NCBI GenBank assembly: GCA_019925795.1
Contig: CM034305.1
Location: 95,330,433-95,394,432, forward strand
Direction of reading: 5' to 3'
DNA from: Dendrobium chrysotoxum
Taxonomy: Eukaryota > Streptophyta > Magnoliopsida > Asparagales > Orchidaceae
DNA: 64,000 bases
Shown: one piece after another, positions 45,146 through 57,276 of the stretch
Layout: each line of letters begins with the position of its first letter
Numbering within the stretch: the first letter of the stretch is position 1
Program-made: the position numbers and the translations under genes
The notes under the pieces: model-generated
Seen by the model: only the letters and a program-made list of their open reading frames with translations
Told to the model about the DNA's origin: nothing
Databases searched by the model: none

Positions 45146-46484
45146 GAGTTATAGGGGCGTAAGTGAGCCAAGCCGGCTCGCTAGCCTACTCAAACTCGAC
45201 TCGATACTGAGCTCGTCAGCCGAGCTTATCGAGCCGGGAGCTCGAGTTCGAGCTTAAACTCGAGCTCATTTGTTAAATGAGCTCTAGATCCATCTCGATT
45301 AGTCTCAGCTCACGAGCAGGCTCAAATGATTATTTGAATATTTTTTAATATTTATTATTTAATTAAATATAAATATTTTAAAAAATAAATGAATTTCAAA
45401 TGATTGAACCTAGGGTGGTAAAGGAGTTGAGTCGAGTTGAGTTTTAGCACTATCTAGCTCAGCTCGTTAGTTGGAAAGCGAGCTCGAGCTCAAGTTGATC
45501 TCAAAAGGTGAGCACAAACGTGAACTCGTCCCATTAAAATTGAGCTTGAGCCAGCTCGTGAGCTGCTTGATTCAGTTTTGCATTTTCCCGCCTGTGTCTG
45601 ATATTCCATTTCTCTCGCTTGTGTTCGATTTTCTCATTTTCCCACCTGTGTCCGCCTGTAATTCGAAATTAGGAGCAACTGTCACTTGGAATGAGGCATC
45701 AAGTATTATGAATTGGCTGTTAATGAGCAGTTGAACGTATTCATTAACATATATAATTTTAATTAAAGCAACTGTGTCCGTCCCAAATCCCAAGAAGCAG
45801 AATGTATGCATTAACATCTATTATAATAAATATTATATATTATTTTAATTAAATAAATAATCAATGAACTGGCTCGCGAGCTCACAAGCTGAGCCGGCTC
45901 AAGCTCGAATTTAAGCTCGTTTATTAAACGGGCTCGAGTTTGAGCTCGAGCTCGACTCGTGAGCTCGATAAGCTCGGCTCTCGAGCCCATAAACGAGTAG
46001 AGCTCGAGCCCGCTCACAAGCCGGCTTGGCTCACTTACACCCCTAATTGAACCATTAGAAACGAGGCGGGAGGCCCATCAAAAAGGTTGTAGCATAATAA
46101 ATGCTAGCTACAAGCCTACAACTTTCTGTTACAAAAAATAAAACTGCAGCTATTCAAGTTAGAAAGGACAAAAAGCTACAAACTGAGAATAATTAATTAT
46201 TCTCTTCCTGCTTCACATCTTCCACGGACCACCCACCGCTTCATCTTACCGCTTTGCAATGTCCATGCATAGCGTCATCATCTTCTTCTTCCCCTTCCCA
46301 TTATCAGTGTTTCAGACGAACAAGCCTTGAATCAAGTATCAAGCCGAGCTCGAGCTTGGATTTTATATAGCGAGTCGAGTTCGAGCTCATTAAGCGAGCT
46401 CGATTCAAGCTCAAGTTTGAGCTCACTATGAGGTAAAACGAGCTCAGCTCTATAAGGTCACTACTCGACTCGCTTACACCCCTA
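45146..46484. mobile_element. Composite non-autonomous TIR-like elements, GAGCTCGAG-rich
   Basis: Outer end taggggcgtaagtgagccaa (45152) is mirrored by ttggctcacttacaccccta (46026-46045) and again, in part, by cgcttacaccccta (46471-46484). The decamer ggcccttata occurs at 45136-45145 and 46485-46494 and may be a target duplication of the whole composite. GAGCTCGAG-like palindromes fill 45180-45310, 45425-45565, 45870-46020 and 46340-46450. There is no transposase. Confidence 0.65.
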
Positions 46485-46494
46485 GGCCCTTATA

Positions 46495-48035
46495 ACTCCA
46501 AAGCATATTACATACTCGCCATCATGCCCTTCTACATTTCAAGCACATCACACATATAGTATAAGACATTCATACCTCCCTAGTCATTCATATGTTCAAT
46601 ATTAATCCCTTATGTCCACCCAATTAATTTATACACATAATTTAAAATAGCATGTAAATTACACAATATTTATTGCACAAATGATGTATAAGATATAAAT
46701 ACCACTTAATACGCATTTAATTGAAAAAAAATAATATACATTTGCGATGTCGAGCTCTTTATTTGGAAGAAGAAAAATTAGGTTTGTCGAGTGTTGTGAT
46801 GTTTTGGTGTTGGGAGCACTATTGTGTTTAAGTTCACTTATTAATATTGCAAGTCAAAACCTTTATAAGATTAAATGAACCCTTGTTAGTATTAAGGACA
46901 TTGTAAAAATATTGAAATTTCATAAACTAGTATTATAACAATAGGTAGAAAATATTTTATTTCAATTATTTCCTTATATTGCTTATTTAAAATATTGAAT
47001 GATTGAGATAGAGAATAGGTGGCCTATTGAGCAACTAACTTGCTCATCAAAATTTATGTTTTTGCTTTTTTAGGAAAGGAAAAAAGTTCAACCAAAGAGA
47101 TTAAGATAGTTCAAAATGGTCAATAGAAAGGCATTCTTAATTCGTTTCTATTCCAGTTTATTTAATATATTTTGATGTCTTGAACTTCCTTTGGACTATC
47201 CTAAATGAATTTTTTGAGAAAAAATGAATCGTACGGCTTTCATGCACCTTTCATTTTATTATTACATGATGGATAATAAGCTAACTCTAGTAGATTAAAG
47301 AGTGACGTTGAGCTAGGTTACATCAGGATCAATTCTTCTCTGTTGGGGCATAAACAATAGTGGTATCAAAGAAATTGTTGGAAGAATTTGATCATAACCA
47401 AGGGCGTAGGTAAGGATTTATAGGTCTATAAGAGAAAAGTTGGGGTAACCAAAGATTATCTTAAATACCTATTAATGATTTGTAAATGATCTATAAGCAA
47501 AACGAATTTGCATGCATGAAATTTCTGTGAGGAGTGCTGAGGCGTTATGCCCTTGAGCGCAATGATGCTACCTCTCTATATCTTGAGATCTAACTATGTG
47601 AGCGCAATAGTGCTAGATTTAGACGCTAGAACACTAAGTTCTTAGGTTTATAAGAGTTTGAGTGAGCACCGCAGTGTTGAGGTTTTGAGTGTTGTGGCGT
47701 TGACACTATCAAAACATTTTTTTACATAAGAAAATCTAAATTTATTTTATTAAAATCATTGCCACCATTCCCCCCTCCCCCAATTAGCTCTTTTGGCCAT
47801 AAGCGTAGGGAGAGAGAGAGAGAGAGGTGGAAATAGGAGAGAGAAAGTTTGTTTAAGGGCAATCATTCCCATTCTCCAGTGAAAGTTGCTTTCATTATAT
47901 TAGGTTATCTTAACCCGACTTTTATTTTTAATGATTTTGAGTAGTATCTATTTTCTCTCCTAAATTTTATAAAAATAGAATATCTCCCACTCTAGTAAAC
48001 TTTCATTGTATAAATTTTAATATGCAATAAATATC
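46495..48035. other. Intergenic, no gene recognised
   Basis: AT-rich. A weak primer-site-like tggtatcaaag lies at 47361-47371 and a short GA run at 47811-47826. Confidence 0.5.
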
Positions 48036-48040
48036 ATCAT

Positions 48041-49041
48041 TGTTATGGACTTGAATATACGCGGCGATAGAGTTAGAAAGTTTTCATCTTAGCGTCGTAC
48101 GAATATTCGGCACATAAATAGAAGATAAAAAGAACACCAGAATTTTTACATGGAAAACCCTGGAAGGGGAAAAAACCACGGGGCCACGCCCAGTTGAAAG
48201 AATTCCACTAGTGTTTGCTTGAAATACAAGAAGTTGATTCGTCCTTAAAATCCAGAACGATAAGATTACAATAATAAACTATTTAGTTGAACTTCAGTTA
48301 CAATGGATATCATAAATCCGATAACATTAAGTGGCTATGAAGAAATCCGGCGTCACTTGAAAGTCAGGCGGAACTCCAGTGTCACTTGAAAATCAGACAG
48401 AATTCCGGCATCACTTGGAAGTCAGGCAGAATTCCGGCGTTACTTGGAATCAGGCGGAACTCCAGCGGAGGTCGAGGAGGAGCTTCTTCCCTCCTTTTCC
48501 TCTCTTCTTCTTCTTCTCTTCTTCTTCACTTGCTTCTTCTTGACTTGGGTCCCCCCTTAAGCGAAATGAGGGGCTATTTATAGTTTTTTGAGGATGGCAT
48601 TACCCGTAAATAGGAGGAGGATCAAGGGCAAATGTGGAGTGGTTTGGATGGATGGTCAATATTGAGCCCCTTGATCATAGACCGTTTGTCATACATTTGA
48701 AAGTCTTAACGATATCAGAATTTGACAATCTTAGGCTCGTTGGATTCGTCTCGTTGAGCCGCTCAATTCGGCTATAAGCATGTCCTATTTGGAAACCGTT
48801 TGGTAATCCAAATTATAGATTGAACTTTCCAAGTGCCCTTCGGGTCTTTGATTTGGACCCATTTGGGCTCAGATCAAATTGAATTCGGTGTTGTTGGGTT
48901 CGCATTTTTGAGACGTTCAGTTCGACTATAAGTTTGTTGGAATCGGAGTTCAAATGGTCCCAGATTTAATTTTTGAAGCTTCCAAGCTGATTTTACCTCG
49001 AGATTCATGCCCGATCAAGATAATTTTTGAATAATATATCA
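48041..49041 (-). repeat. 3' LTR of the gag-only element
   Basis: About 1.0 kb, minus strand TGATATATTATTC to ...CATAACA. TATA box ctataaatagcccc on the minus strand near 48572-48586. Matches 53315-54305 with many substitutions. Confidence 0.9.
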
Positions 49042-50960
49042 GTTGCTTCCCCTATTTGCGGACATCGATGCTCCATAATTCTGAAAATACTGGTCTCGAT
49101 ATTTTACAATGGCCGAATCACAAAAAATTACTTTAAAAAAGTTATAAGTTTTCTCAAACTTGATCATAGAGGCATCGTTGAGCTCCGAAATTGTCAAAAT
49201 TGAGTCCGGAACGTCGAAAAATGTGTCCGGGGACCCCAAAAACGTCTGATTTGGCCCGTCCAGGCCAAAAATTGGACATGGGTTCGTGTATGCAACCGAA
49301 CTGGCTGGCCCACCACCGCCGCCGCTACCGGCGGCACGGAACCGCGCTCTTGGCCCGCTCGCGGCCCGCCTGGGCCCGCTCCGCAACCCGCCCGGGACTG
49401 TCTTGGCCCGCTTCTCGGCCCGCACTGCGACCCGCTGCACTAGCCGCGCGGTTTGGCGTTGGTGGTTGCACCGTTCCGCCAGCCATTTTAGCTTTTTATT
49501 TTTATTATTATTTTTTTAAATTAAAAAATTGCAGAATATTCAAAAAAATTCTAAAAAATTCTAGAAAAATCCAAAAATTCCATAAAACTCTGAAAACTTC
49601 TCTATTCCTCCAAAAACACTATAAATAGCCTCCCAGGGCCAGGGGAAAACTTGCACCTTCTCTTCTTCTCCTTCCGACTTTTTGACAGTTGAGGCTTTCT
49701 GCTTTTTTTCAGTAGGTGACTTTCCCTACTTGACTCAGCACCCCTCCTTTGTGCAGAAGTTATAAATTTCTCTTCATTTTCTTTCCTTCTCCTCCATTTC
49801 TCTTCCTGCTTTAGAGGCTTTCCGTTATTTTTTGTAGGTGATTTTCCCTACTTGAATTTAGCGCTCCTCATAGTAGGTGAAATTTTTGCAGTCGTTCCTT
49901 TTCCTTCTCTTCACTCATTCTAATTTTCTTACAGTTGAGATATTTCCCTATTATTTGTAGGCGTCATCCCCTAATAAAATTCAGGGTACATGTCCTTGTG
50001 TAGAACAAGTCATGAAGAGAGTTTATTTTCTCCACTAACTGTCCTTGACAAAAGAAAATCTAATGCTTCTTACATGCGATGGTGATTTGAGGAGATTTGG
50101 TGGTAATAAAATCCGGGAGTAAACGGGGAGAATTTTGATGTTCTTTGAGCAGGAGTCCTTCGGCGATGGATGATCGAGTGGAAGTCCGTTGGCAGTAAAC
50201 AGCCGAGCAGAGAGCTGAAGGAAAGAGTTAGAGGTTGTACTGCTAATAACGATCGAGTGAGAAGCCGATGATGGTTGATATGAAGTAAAGGACAGCCGGC
50301 AGATATCCGACGAAGGGCCGATGATGGTGGGTGTCCAGTGGCATTGTGCTAAGGCAATATGCATGCATACTGAAGTATGCCAACATCAGATATCACTAAA
50401 TCAAGGGGCCAAAGCAATGTGATATGCCAACATTCTGGCAACACACTAACACTGTCAACTGAGTGGAGGCCTGATGATGATCAAGTTATGTCCTTTCTTT
50501 GAAAGAGAAGTTATAGGAGATGCTTGTGTGCAGTAAGGGAGAAGTCACTTAAATCCACCAAGGATATTTGACTGCGTTAAAGTTGCTTGTTGCTTGATAA
50601 TAGTAGCTTGTACGGATGATGCCAATATATTTTTTCATTTCAACTTCTAGTGAGAATAAATATACACCTGAATATGAATTTATGTAACTCCATTGATATT
50701 GTATATGAAATGAGAATTTGTCCCCTAGAGGAAGCTGAATTGTTATTGCATCTGTAAGACATGCTTTGATATTGCCTCCTGTGCTTTTGAGGCATTTTTA
50801 GTCTGAGTGAATGTGAGAGACATCCTTCTCGGATGTTTGACATATCTGAGATTATAAGTCAAAGCCTTTGCTTGATGACATTCAAAGAAGATGTTAGATC
50901 AAATCCCTATATGATTGATTTTCTAATGATTAAGATATAAGATATCCTCCTACGATGTTT
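49042..50960 (-). other. Non-coding 3' internal region of the gag-only element
   Basis: Polypurine-rich ataggggaagcaac on the minus strand at 49042-49056 beside the 3' LTR. A GC-rich island (49290-49445) with ccgccg and gcccgc words. The open frame at 49039-49440 shows no domain. The rest holds nothing I can name. Confidence 0.6.
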
Positions 50961-51365
50961 GACCTATCCGAGGTTGTATGTCAGAGCCCTGCTCGATGAT
51001 GTTAACCTATATGGAAGATGTCAAGAGAATCCACCAAGGATTTGAGACCTATCCGAGGTTGTATGTCAGAGCTCTGCTCGATGACGTTAACCTATATGGA
51101 AGAGGTCAAAAGAATCCATCAAGTATGTAAGACCTATACGAGGTTGTATGTCAGAGCCCTGCTCGATGACGTTAACATATATGGAAGAGGTCAAAAGAAT
51201 CCACCAATGATGTAAGACCTATCCGAGATTGTATGTAAGAGCCCTGCTCGATAACGTTAACACATATAGAAGAGGTCGAATAAATCCACCAATGATGTAA
51301 GATCTATCCAAGATTGTATGTCAGAGCCCTGCTCGATGAAGTTAACCTATATGGAAGAGGTCGGA
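50961..51365. repeat. 85-bp tandem repeat, five units
   Basis: Units start at 50961, 51046, 51131, 51216 and 51301, exactly 85 bp apart. Core words: gacctatccgaggttgtatg, tcagagccctgctcgatgac, gttaacctatatggaagagg. A sixth, decayed unit precedes them near 50835-50920. Confidence 0.93.
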
Positions 51366-51813
51366 TCAAATTCCCCTGGGATTGATCATCTAGTGACTGA
51401 GACATAATAAAGATTATATATTTCTCAAATCATGGATAAAGAGATTATATTCATCAATAATTTTTTATTGTCATTTTTATCCTTACTAAAAAAAAGATAA
51501 TATTGGAATAGGATGAATAACACATTATATTACTGCAAAAAAATACAATAGTTTCCTAATACAACATAGGAATATGAGTTATATTGCACTTAACACAGAA
51601 GAGATACATATAGGGATAACACATCATTTCCTATTTATCATAGAAGAGATACACGATGATTCATGACAAGTAACAAACACAAGGGCCCAAGTTTCATGGT
51701 TATTCAATCTCACTAACCATTTAAATATTATTCAATGGTTGTCTTTCTTGTTGTTGATTTTGCCCCCCAGTGAAATGAGCCTCATATCGAGCAGGTGAAT
51801 TTTGAATGAACTG

Positions 51814-53190
51814 TCAAAGGTAGCTTTGTCGGATAAGTCTCTCAATTTTATTTTTGAGTGGCTTACAGGCTTCAGTGGAGTGCTCACGACTACGGTGGAA
51901 ATAACAGTATTGGTCCTGATTTCTCGTATTTATCTTCAAAGGATTAGGCCACTTGATATTTTCTTGATCGTGAATGGCCATCAGTACATTAGTTCGAGAT
52001 GTATTGAGAGGCGTATACTCTTTTTCTTGTCGAAGCTCGTACCATGGCAATGGGGGCAGGCTATTCTTCCCTTATTTCTTTTGCTGCGAGAATGAGTTAT
52101 CCATTGTAGGGGTGTTTTTGCACTTTTCAGAAGATTGCTCAAATTTATTCCTGTGAGCATTGATGGCTTCATCTGCTGATATTTGTGCCTCCACATGATG
52201 GATCAAGTCGGCATATGAGGGAACCATATCTCGCATAAGTGCCGAGTAAAAGGGATCGGGATGAAGGCCTCCTAGAAAAACTCCTCTCAGCAATTCGGGA
52301 TCCACTCCTGAAATTTGCCGAGCCTCAGTGGAAAATCATTACAAATATTCTTTAAGCCATTCTCCTTCATTCTGGCGAATTTCAGAGAGGCGAGAAGAAT
52401 CCTTAGTAATTCTCCGATTGACAATAAATTGTTCGATGAACACTTTAGCCAATTTGACGAAGGTGGGGATAGTTCCTGGTGGAAGTGAATAGAACCACGT
52501 TCGAGCTTGCCCTTTAAGGGTGGCAGGAAAAATTTGGCAGAGAAGAGCATCGGAGACTCGCTAAATGTGCATGATGGTTCTATAGTGATCGATATGCTCG
52601 TACGGGTCAGATGTCCCGTTGTAAGGATCGATGTTTGGTAGTTTGAACCTTGTCGGAATGGGTTGTTGGAGGATGGCTTCAGCTAGGGGTGAGGACTCCT
52701 GGAAGTCCTGCTGACGAAGAGATTGTCTTGCACCTCCCGCAGGGAACTCTTCTTAAATCAATCTTTGTAGTTCATGTTGTAGGACGTTGTGAGGTATTCC
52801 AACAATGTGTGGTGCAGCTAAGTCCTCAGGGATGTCCGGAGGAATGCGAGGTTGTTGACCTGGACGTGAAGGATGGGTAGAACTTGTTGTGTCAGCAAGT
52901 TCATTATCTTGATGCATCGGAGGAGGCATCCTTGGCAGAGGGAAAGGAATCTCGACATGAAGATGTTCTGGTAGAACCTCTCCGGCCCGTGGTGGATCTC
53001 GAGGGAGAAGGATCTCTTCCTGTGGAGCTAGTGCTGGCTGTCGGGTCTCTCGTAAGAGTTGAAGGATCTTGTTTTGAGATTCTTCCATCTTTCGGATGCG
53101 CTCTTCTAGGGAAGGTGCTGAAGTTCCTTCTCCAATTACGTGTTGTCCCCCATGATAGAAGGAGGCAGACACTTGACGTCCATGATTCAT
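51814..53190 (-). pseudogene. gag: Decayed gag of the gag-only element
   Basis: One frame of about 459 codons from MNHGRQVSASFYHGGQ, broken by at least four stop sites (52753, near 52560, near 52335, 52072) but with no frameshift. N-terminal coiled coil (EERIRKMEESQNKILQLL), a proline-rich part, the capsid-like region (FKLPNIDPYNGTSDPYEHID and FVKLAKVFIEQF), and a C-terminal CxFHxxxxHxTExC motif (YCYFHRSREHSTEACKPLK). The four or more stops show that this copy no longer makes Gag. Keeping one frame despite this suggests it decayed by point mutation only. Confidence 0.85.
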
Positions 53191-53295
53191 AGACTAATTT
53201 CTGGATTAGCAATAGTTTGAGTGAGAAGCTCCCAATATACGATTGCTACGCCTATTGGCCATCGAAGCAATACTAGAATAGTGGGATAGTAATTT

Positions 53296-53313
53296 CCCAC
53301 AGACGGCGCCAAA
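53296..53313 (-). other. Primer-binding site of the gag-only element
   Basis: Minus strand tttggcgccgtctgtggg one base inside the 5' LTR. tggcgccgt is seen in many Tat/Athila-type elements; the exact tRNA was not determined. Confidence 0.7.
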
Positions 53314-53314
53314 C

Positions 53315-54305
53315 TGTTGCAGACTCGAATATACGCGGCGATAGAGTTTAGAAAGTTTTCATCTTAGCGTCGTACGAATATTCGGCAGATAAATAGAAGA
53401 TAAAAAGAACACCAGAATTTTTACGTGGAAAAACTTGTAAGGAGAAAAAACCACAGGGCCACGCCCAGTTGAAAGAATTTCACTAGTGTTTGCTTGAAAT
53501 ACAAGAAGCTGATTCATCCTCAAAATCCAGAACAATCAGATTACAATAATCAACTCTTTAGATGAACTTCAATTACAATGGATATCAGAAATCCGGTAAC
53601 ATTAGGTGACCAGGAAGAAATCCGACGTCACTTGGAAGTCAGGCGGAACTTCGGTGTCACTTGGAAATCGGACAAAAATCCGACGTCACTTGGAAGTCAG
53701 GCATAATTCCGGCGTTACTTGGAATCATGCGGAACTCCAGCGGTGGTCGAGGAGGAGCTTCTTCCCTCCTTTTCCTCTCTTCTTCTTCTTCACTTGCATC
53801 TTCTTGACTTGGGTCCCCCCTTAAAAGAAACGAGGGGTTATTTATAGTTTTTTGAGGATGGCATTACCCGTAAATAGGAGGAGGATCAAGGGTAAATGTG
53901 GAGTGGTTTGGATGGATGGCCGATATTGAACCCCTTGTTCATTGACCATTTGTCAGACATTTGAAGGTCTTAATGATATCAGAATTTGACGATCTTAGGC
54001 TCATTGGATTCATCTCGTCGAGCCGCTCAATTCGACTATAAGCATGTCCTGTTTGGAAAGTGTTTGGTAATCCAAATTATGGATTGAACTTTTCAAATGC
54101 GCTTTGGGTCTTTGATTTGGACCCATTTGGGCTCGGATCGAATTGAATTTGGTGATGTTGGGTTCGTATTTCTGAGATGTTCAGTTCGACTATAAATTTG
54201 CTGGAATCGGAGTTCAAATGGTCCTAGACTTAATTTTTGAAGCTTCCAAGCTGATTTTGTCTTGAGATTTGTGCCCGATCAAGATAATTTTTGAATGATA
54301 TATCA
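53315..54305 (-). repeat. 5' LTR of the gag-only element
   Basis: 991 bp, minus strand TGATATATCATTC to ...GTCTGCAACA. TATA-like ctataaataacccc near 53835-53850. Confidence 0.9.
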
Positions 54306-54694
54306 ATCATCATGAATATTTTGGCAAGTTTATATTGAGTATTCACTAGTTAGTTTTACATATTTATCATTTTTATTAGAAATAAATAGAGTAATACCAA
54401 GTACTAAATGATTATGAACTAGTATAATAAATTTGGATATGAAATAATGACTTTCATAAAATTACTATTCATAAGGTCTAACATTTATCTTTGCATATAA
54501 TATTAATATATTGACAAGTACACGAGATAAATTTACATACTATGATAATTACATAAGATGTGTGTATAATATATGTTATTGTGATATTCATGATATGAAA
54601 TTTATTTAAAAGCAAGAAATCTTGGTTGAAAATGACTAACTAATTCATGTTGGTCGGACACATGTTACCTTATACAAGCGTGTGCGTCGATAGA

Positions 54695-55109
54695 TAGGGG
54701 TGTCAAAATGAGTCAACGGATTGAGTTCAGGTCAGACCCAAAATTGACCCGACCTGAATCTAGTCAACCTGAGCTCCTGAACCATTTAATAAATGGGTAA
54801 AAATCACTAAGCCAAACACGAGTCATTAACATATTTTGGCCAAATTTTTATTTTATAATTTATTAACTATAAACTTAGCATATTTAATAAAAAAGAAAAA
54901 GATTATGTCTACAAGTAAAAAGAGTAAGGAAAAAAATATTAGACGAGTCATTTCAAAAAAAAATATATAGATTTGTCAACACGAATTTGACTTGTTTAAT
55001 AAATAGGTAAAAAAACACAACTTGAACCTAACTTGTTTATTAGACAGATCAATCGAAACCTAAATTTTCTGGGCCGAGTTGGCTGATTAGGACATTTTGT
55101 GGCACCCCT
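54695..55109. mobile_element. Small TIR-like element (hAT-type ends)
   Basis: 415 bp with ends taggggtgtcaaaatg and, inverted, aggggtgccacaaaatg. Rich in gggtcaa/ttgaccc words. No 8-bp target duplication found. Confidence 0.6.
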
Positions 55110-55436
55110 GCCAACCAACTTTCTTTAAAATAAGATTTGTGGTGTAATCATAAGTGATATAAAATAAGAGGTATAAGGAGATTTACGGATATGATATGAT
55201 ACACCAATAGATATGAAGTGACAACTTCTCACACAAAAGCCATCTAATTTATGACATACGATATGAGATTGATTCATGTTTACAAGATTGATATGATTGA
55301 GAATGATTCTTGTTTGGTGTGAAGGGCGGGCCTACATAATTTAATACAAAAAATAAATCACAAGTGGCCAAATATCTTGCCTTACTTATTATTAATTATA
55401 GCATATGCATAGGACACAATGACACATGATAAAATG

Positions 55437-55486
<50 letters not shown>

Positions 55487-56589
55487 AGATTATGATACAT
55501 GATATAATCGATGCAAGTATATTATAAGATTGATAGGACTGATACATAACACTTACACATGTTATACATATTTTTATACTGGTTGGTAAACATATAAATA
55601 TATAGTTGACACATGATATTACATGGTAGACATACTGATGCAAATATTTTAGAATAGAAACAATATTTATCTATTATAATAGAGGTATGAAACATATAGA
55701 ACACATTGATTTTAATAATTTATATCGACTAATATTGATCATATATAGATTCACACTGTTTATAGCGAATGTTATTGCTCATATTGTTCTGATTGAATGC
55801 TTATATGCATATTATTTCTACCATTGTGCATTGATTGTAGTTGTAGGTTATAGTAAGCTATTGAACAGTTAGCTCAATTTACGATTTTAATGTTTCAAAT
55901 TTGGGTAGGGATTTAGTGGAGTGAAGCTAATTTAATTTCTAGATTTCAGGTTTATATTTATGTACTTTTTTTCTTTATTTTTGATAGTCAGAAGCATTGA
56001 AGGATATATTAATGTATTGATTGAATTTCTGGCTAGTGTAAATAAATTTTGATAAATGATTATTATAGTGAAATGTTTAATGTATATGGTTACTTTTGTT
56101 GGGTTTTATTAGATAAATAGATTTAGTATATCTAGTAGATTAACTAACAGATAAAAAATGTATTTCTTCTACATTTAGATATTGAGGCATAATAATTCCT
56201 ATATTGTATATGTAAGTGTTTGAATACTGCATTTTATGGTAGAGAGAAGTGTTGTTGCATTTTGGATCTTTAAGACCAAGAAGCAACTGATGGACAAAGC
56301 TCTAGTATAGTTTCTACTGTAAAAAGTATAACACCGCAAATGACTGATTTTATTATAGAAACATATAGTACAATGTTGTGGCACTCCCAATAGCTACATC
56401 GAGCTTGTGATCAAATTTATTTCTTAAATCTAATAAGGAAATTGATAAAATTTTAAGAACTTTCAGAAAACATTAAATATTAAGTAAACATGTAAAACTT
56501 AATATATCCAAATGGGATTAGTACATATAGTTCATTATTATATACATAATCATTACACTCATCACGCCCTATTGGTTCTAACAATGTCT
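55110..56589. other. Intergenic with a TG microsatellite
   Basis: No gene. A perfect (TG)n run at 55439-55480. Confidence 0.7.
55439..55480. repeat. TG microsatellite, 21 repeats
   Basis: Uninterrupted tg dinucleotides over 42 bases. Confidence 0.98.
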
Positions 56590-57261
56590 TATCCAACAAA
56601 CGCCTCAACTAAAAAAAAAATCTTATACTAATAAAACAAGTGATTGAAATTCTCTACTAATATTACAAACGAACTATTTATAAAAAAATACAAAAAAATG
56701 GATTCTGGCATCGCGACGCCCATAAAATGAACTAACGTCGTAATGATGAAGGGTTTCCTCTACTGCGGCATTTGCTTATATGGATTGGTTATTTAATGAA
56801 TTGACGCATTGCTTCGCTGGCAGATCATTGACTGAACAGTTATAACTGTAGCGTCATAATGCTGATGACGGTTGAGCACTGCAACGTCCACGTGGCACTC
56901 CCTTTGCTTAGCAGTGCTAGAATTTGGCATCGCGGCACTATGCAGATAGAGACTAGGTTTTATGGTGCCAACTCATCCGATGTTGCAGCGCTGGGATAGT
57001 TATTTGGGCTTTGCAGTACTAACTCATCTGATACTGCGACACTGTCAAACAGAGACTAAACGCTACCATGTCAATATTTAGGAGCTCCGACGGTGTCAAT
57101 AAGAGCGCCACGGCGGTAGTTTATTAATGTCGTGGCGTTGTACCATACTTGAAAATTTTGCCTATTTTTTGTATTTTCCTTAACAAATATAATTAAAACA
57201 ATACGTTTTCACTAACAAATAAACACATAAAATATAACATTATTTACACTTATCAAATTCT
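56590..57261 (-). repeat. 3' LTR of the Athila/Tat-like element (outer end uncertain)
   Basis: Aligns with 62870-63533: for example gcgacgcccataaaatgaac, acggttgagcactgcaacgt, tgtcaaacagagact. Minus-strand start TGATAAGTGTAAATAATG. It contains many CG-rich 'ggcgctgcgac'-like words. Confidence 0.85.
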
Positions 57262-57276
57262 CCCCAGCTTAAACTC
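57262..57276 (-). other. Polypurine tract
   Basis: Minus strand agctggggagaatt directly before the LTR start TGATAAGTG. Confidence 0.8.

Larger units (their letters stand above)
48041..54305 (-). mobile_element. Gag-only LTR retrotransposon, target duplication ATCAT
   Basis: 6265 bp. atcat at 48036-48040 and 54306-54310. LTRs 48041-49041 (3') and 53315-54305 (5'). Internal part: a primer site, a decayed gag (51814-53190), and about 2.7 kb without pol that includes an 85-bp tandem repeat. The gag is of the plant Ty3/gypsy Tat/Athila-like type. The layout fits the class called TR-GAG. Confidence 0.9.

Noticed and set aside
45152..46045. 8-bp target duplication for a hAT element
   Set aside because: Bases outside the two ends do not match; only the larger composite has a possible 10-bp duplication.
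47361..47371. Primer-binding-site-like tggtatcaaag
   Set aside because: One short match with no LTR end next to it that I could pair with another copy.
49039..49440. 133-codon minus-strand frame
   Set aside because: Made of the GC-rich island plus non-coding sequence next to the LTR; no match to Gag or Pol.
55439..55480. TG run as a possible CRISPR or regulatory array
   Set aside because: Plain dinucleotide microsatellite. No direct repeats with unique spacers, so no CRISPR, anywhere in the window.
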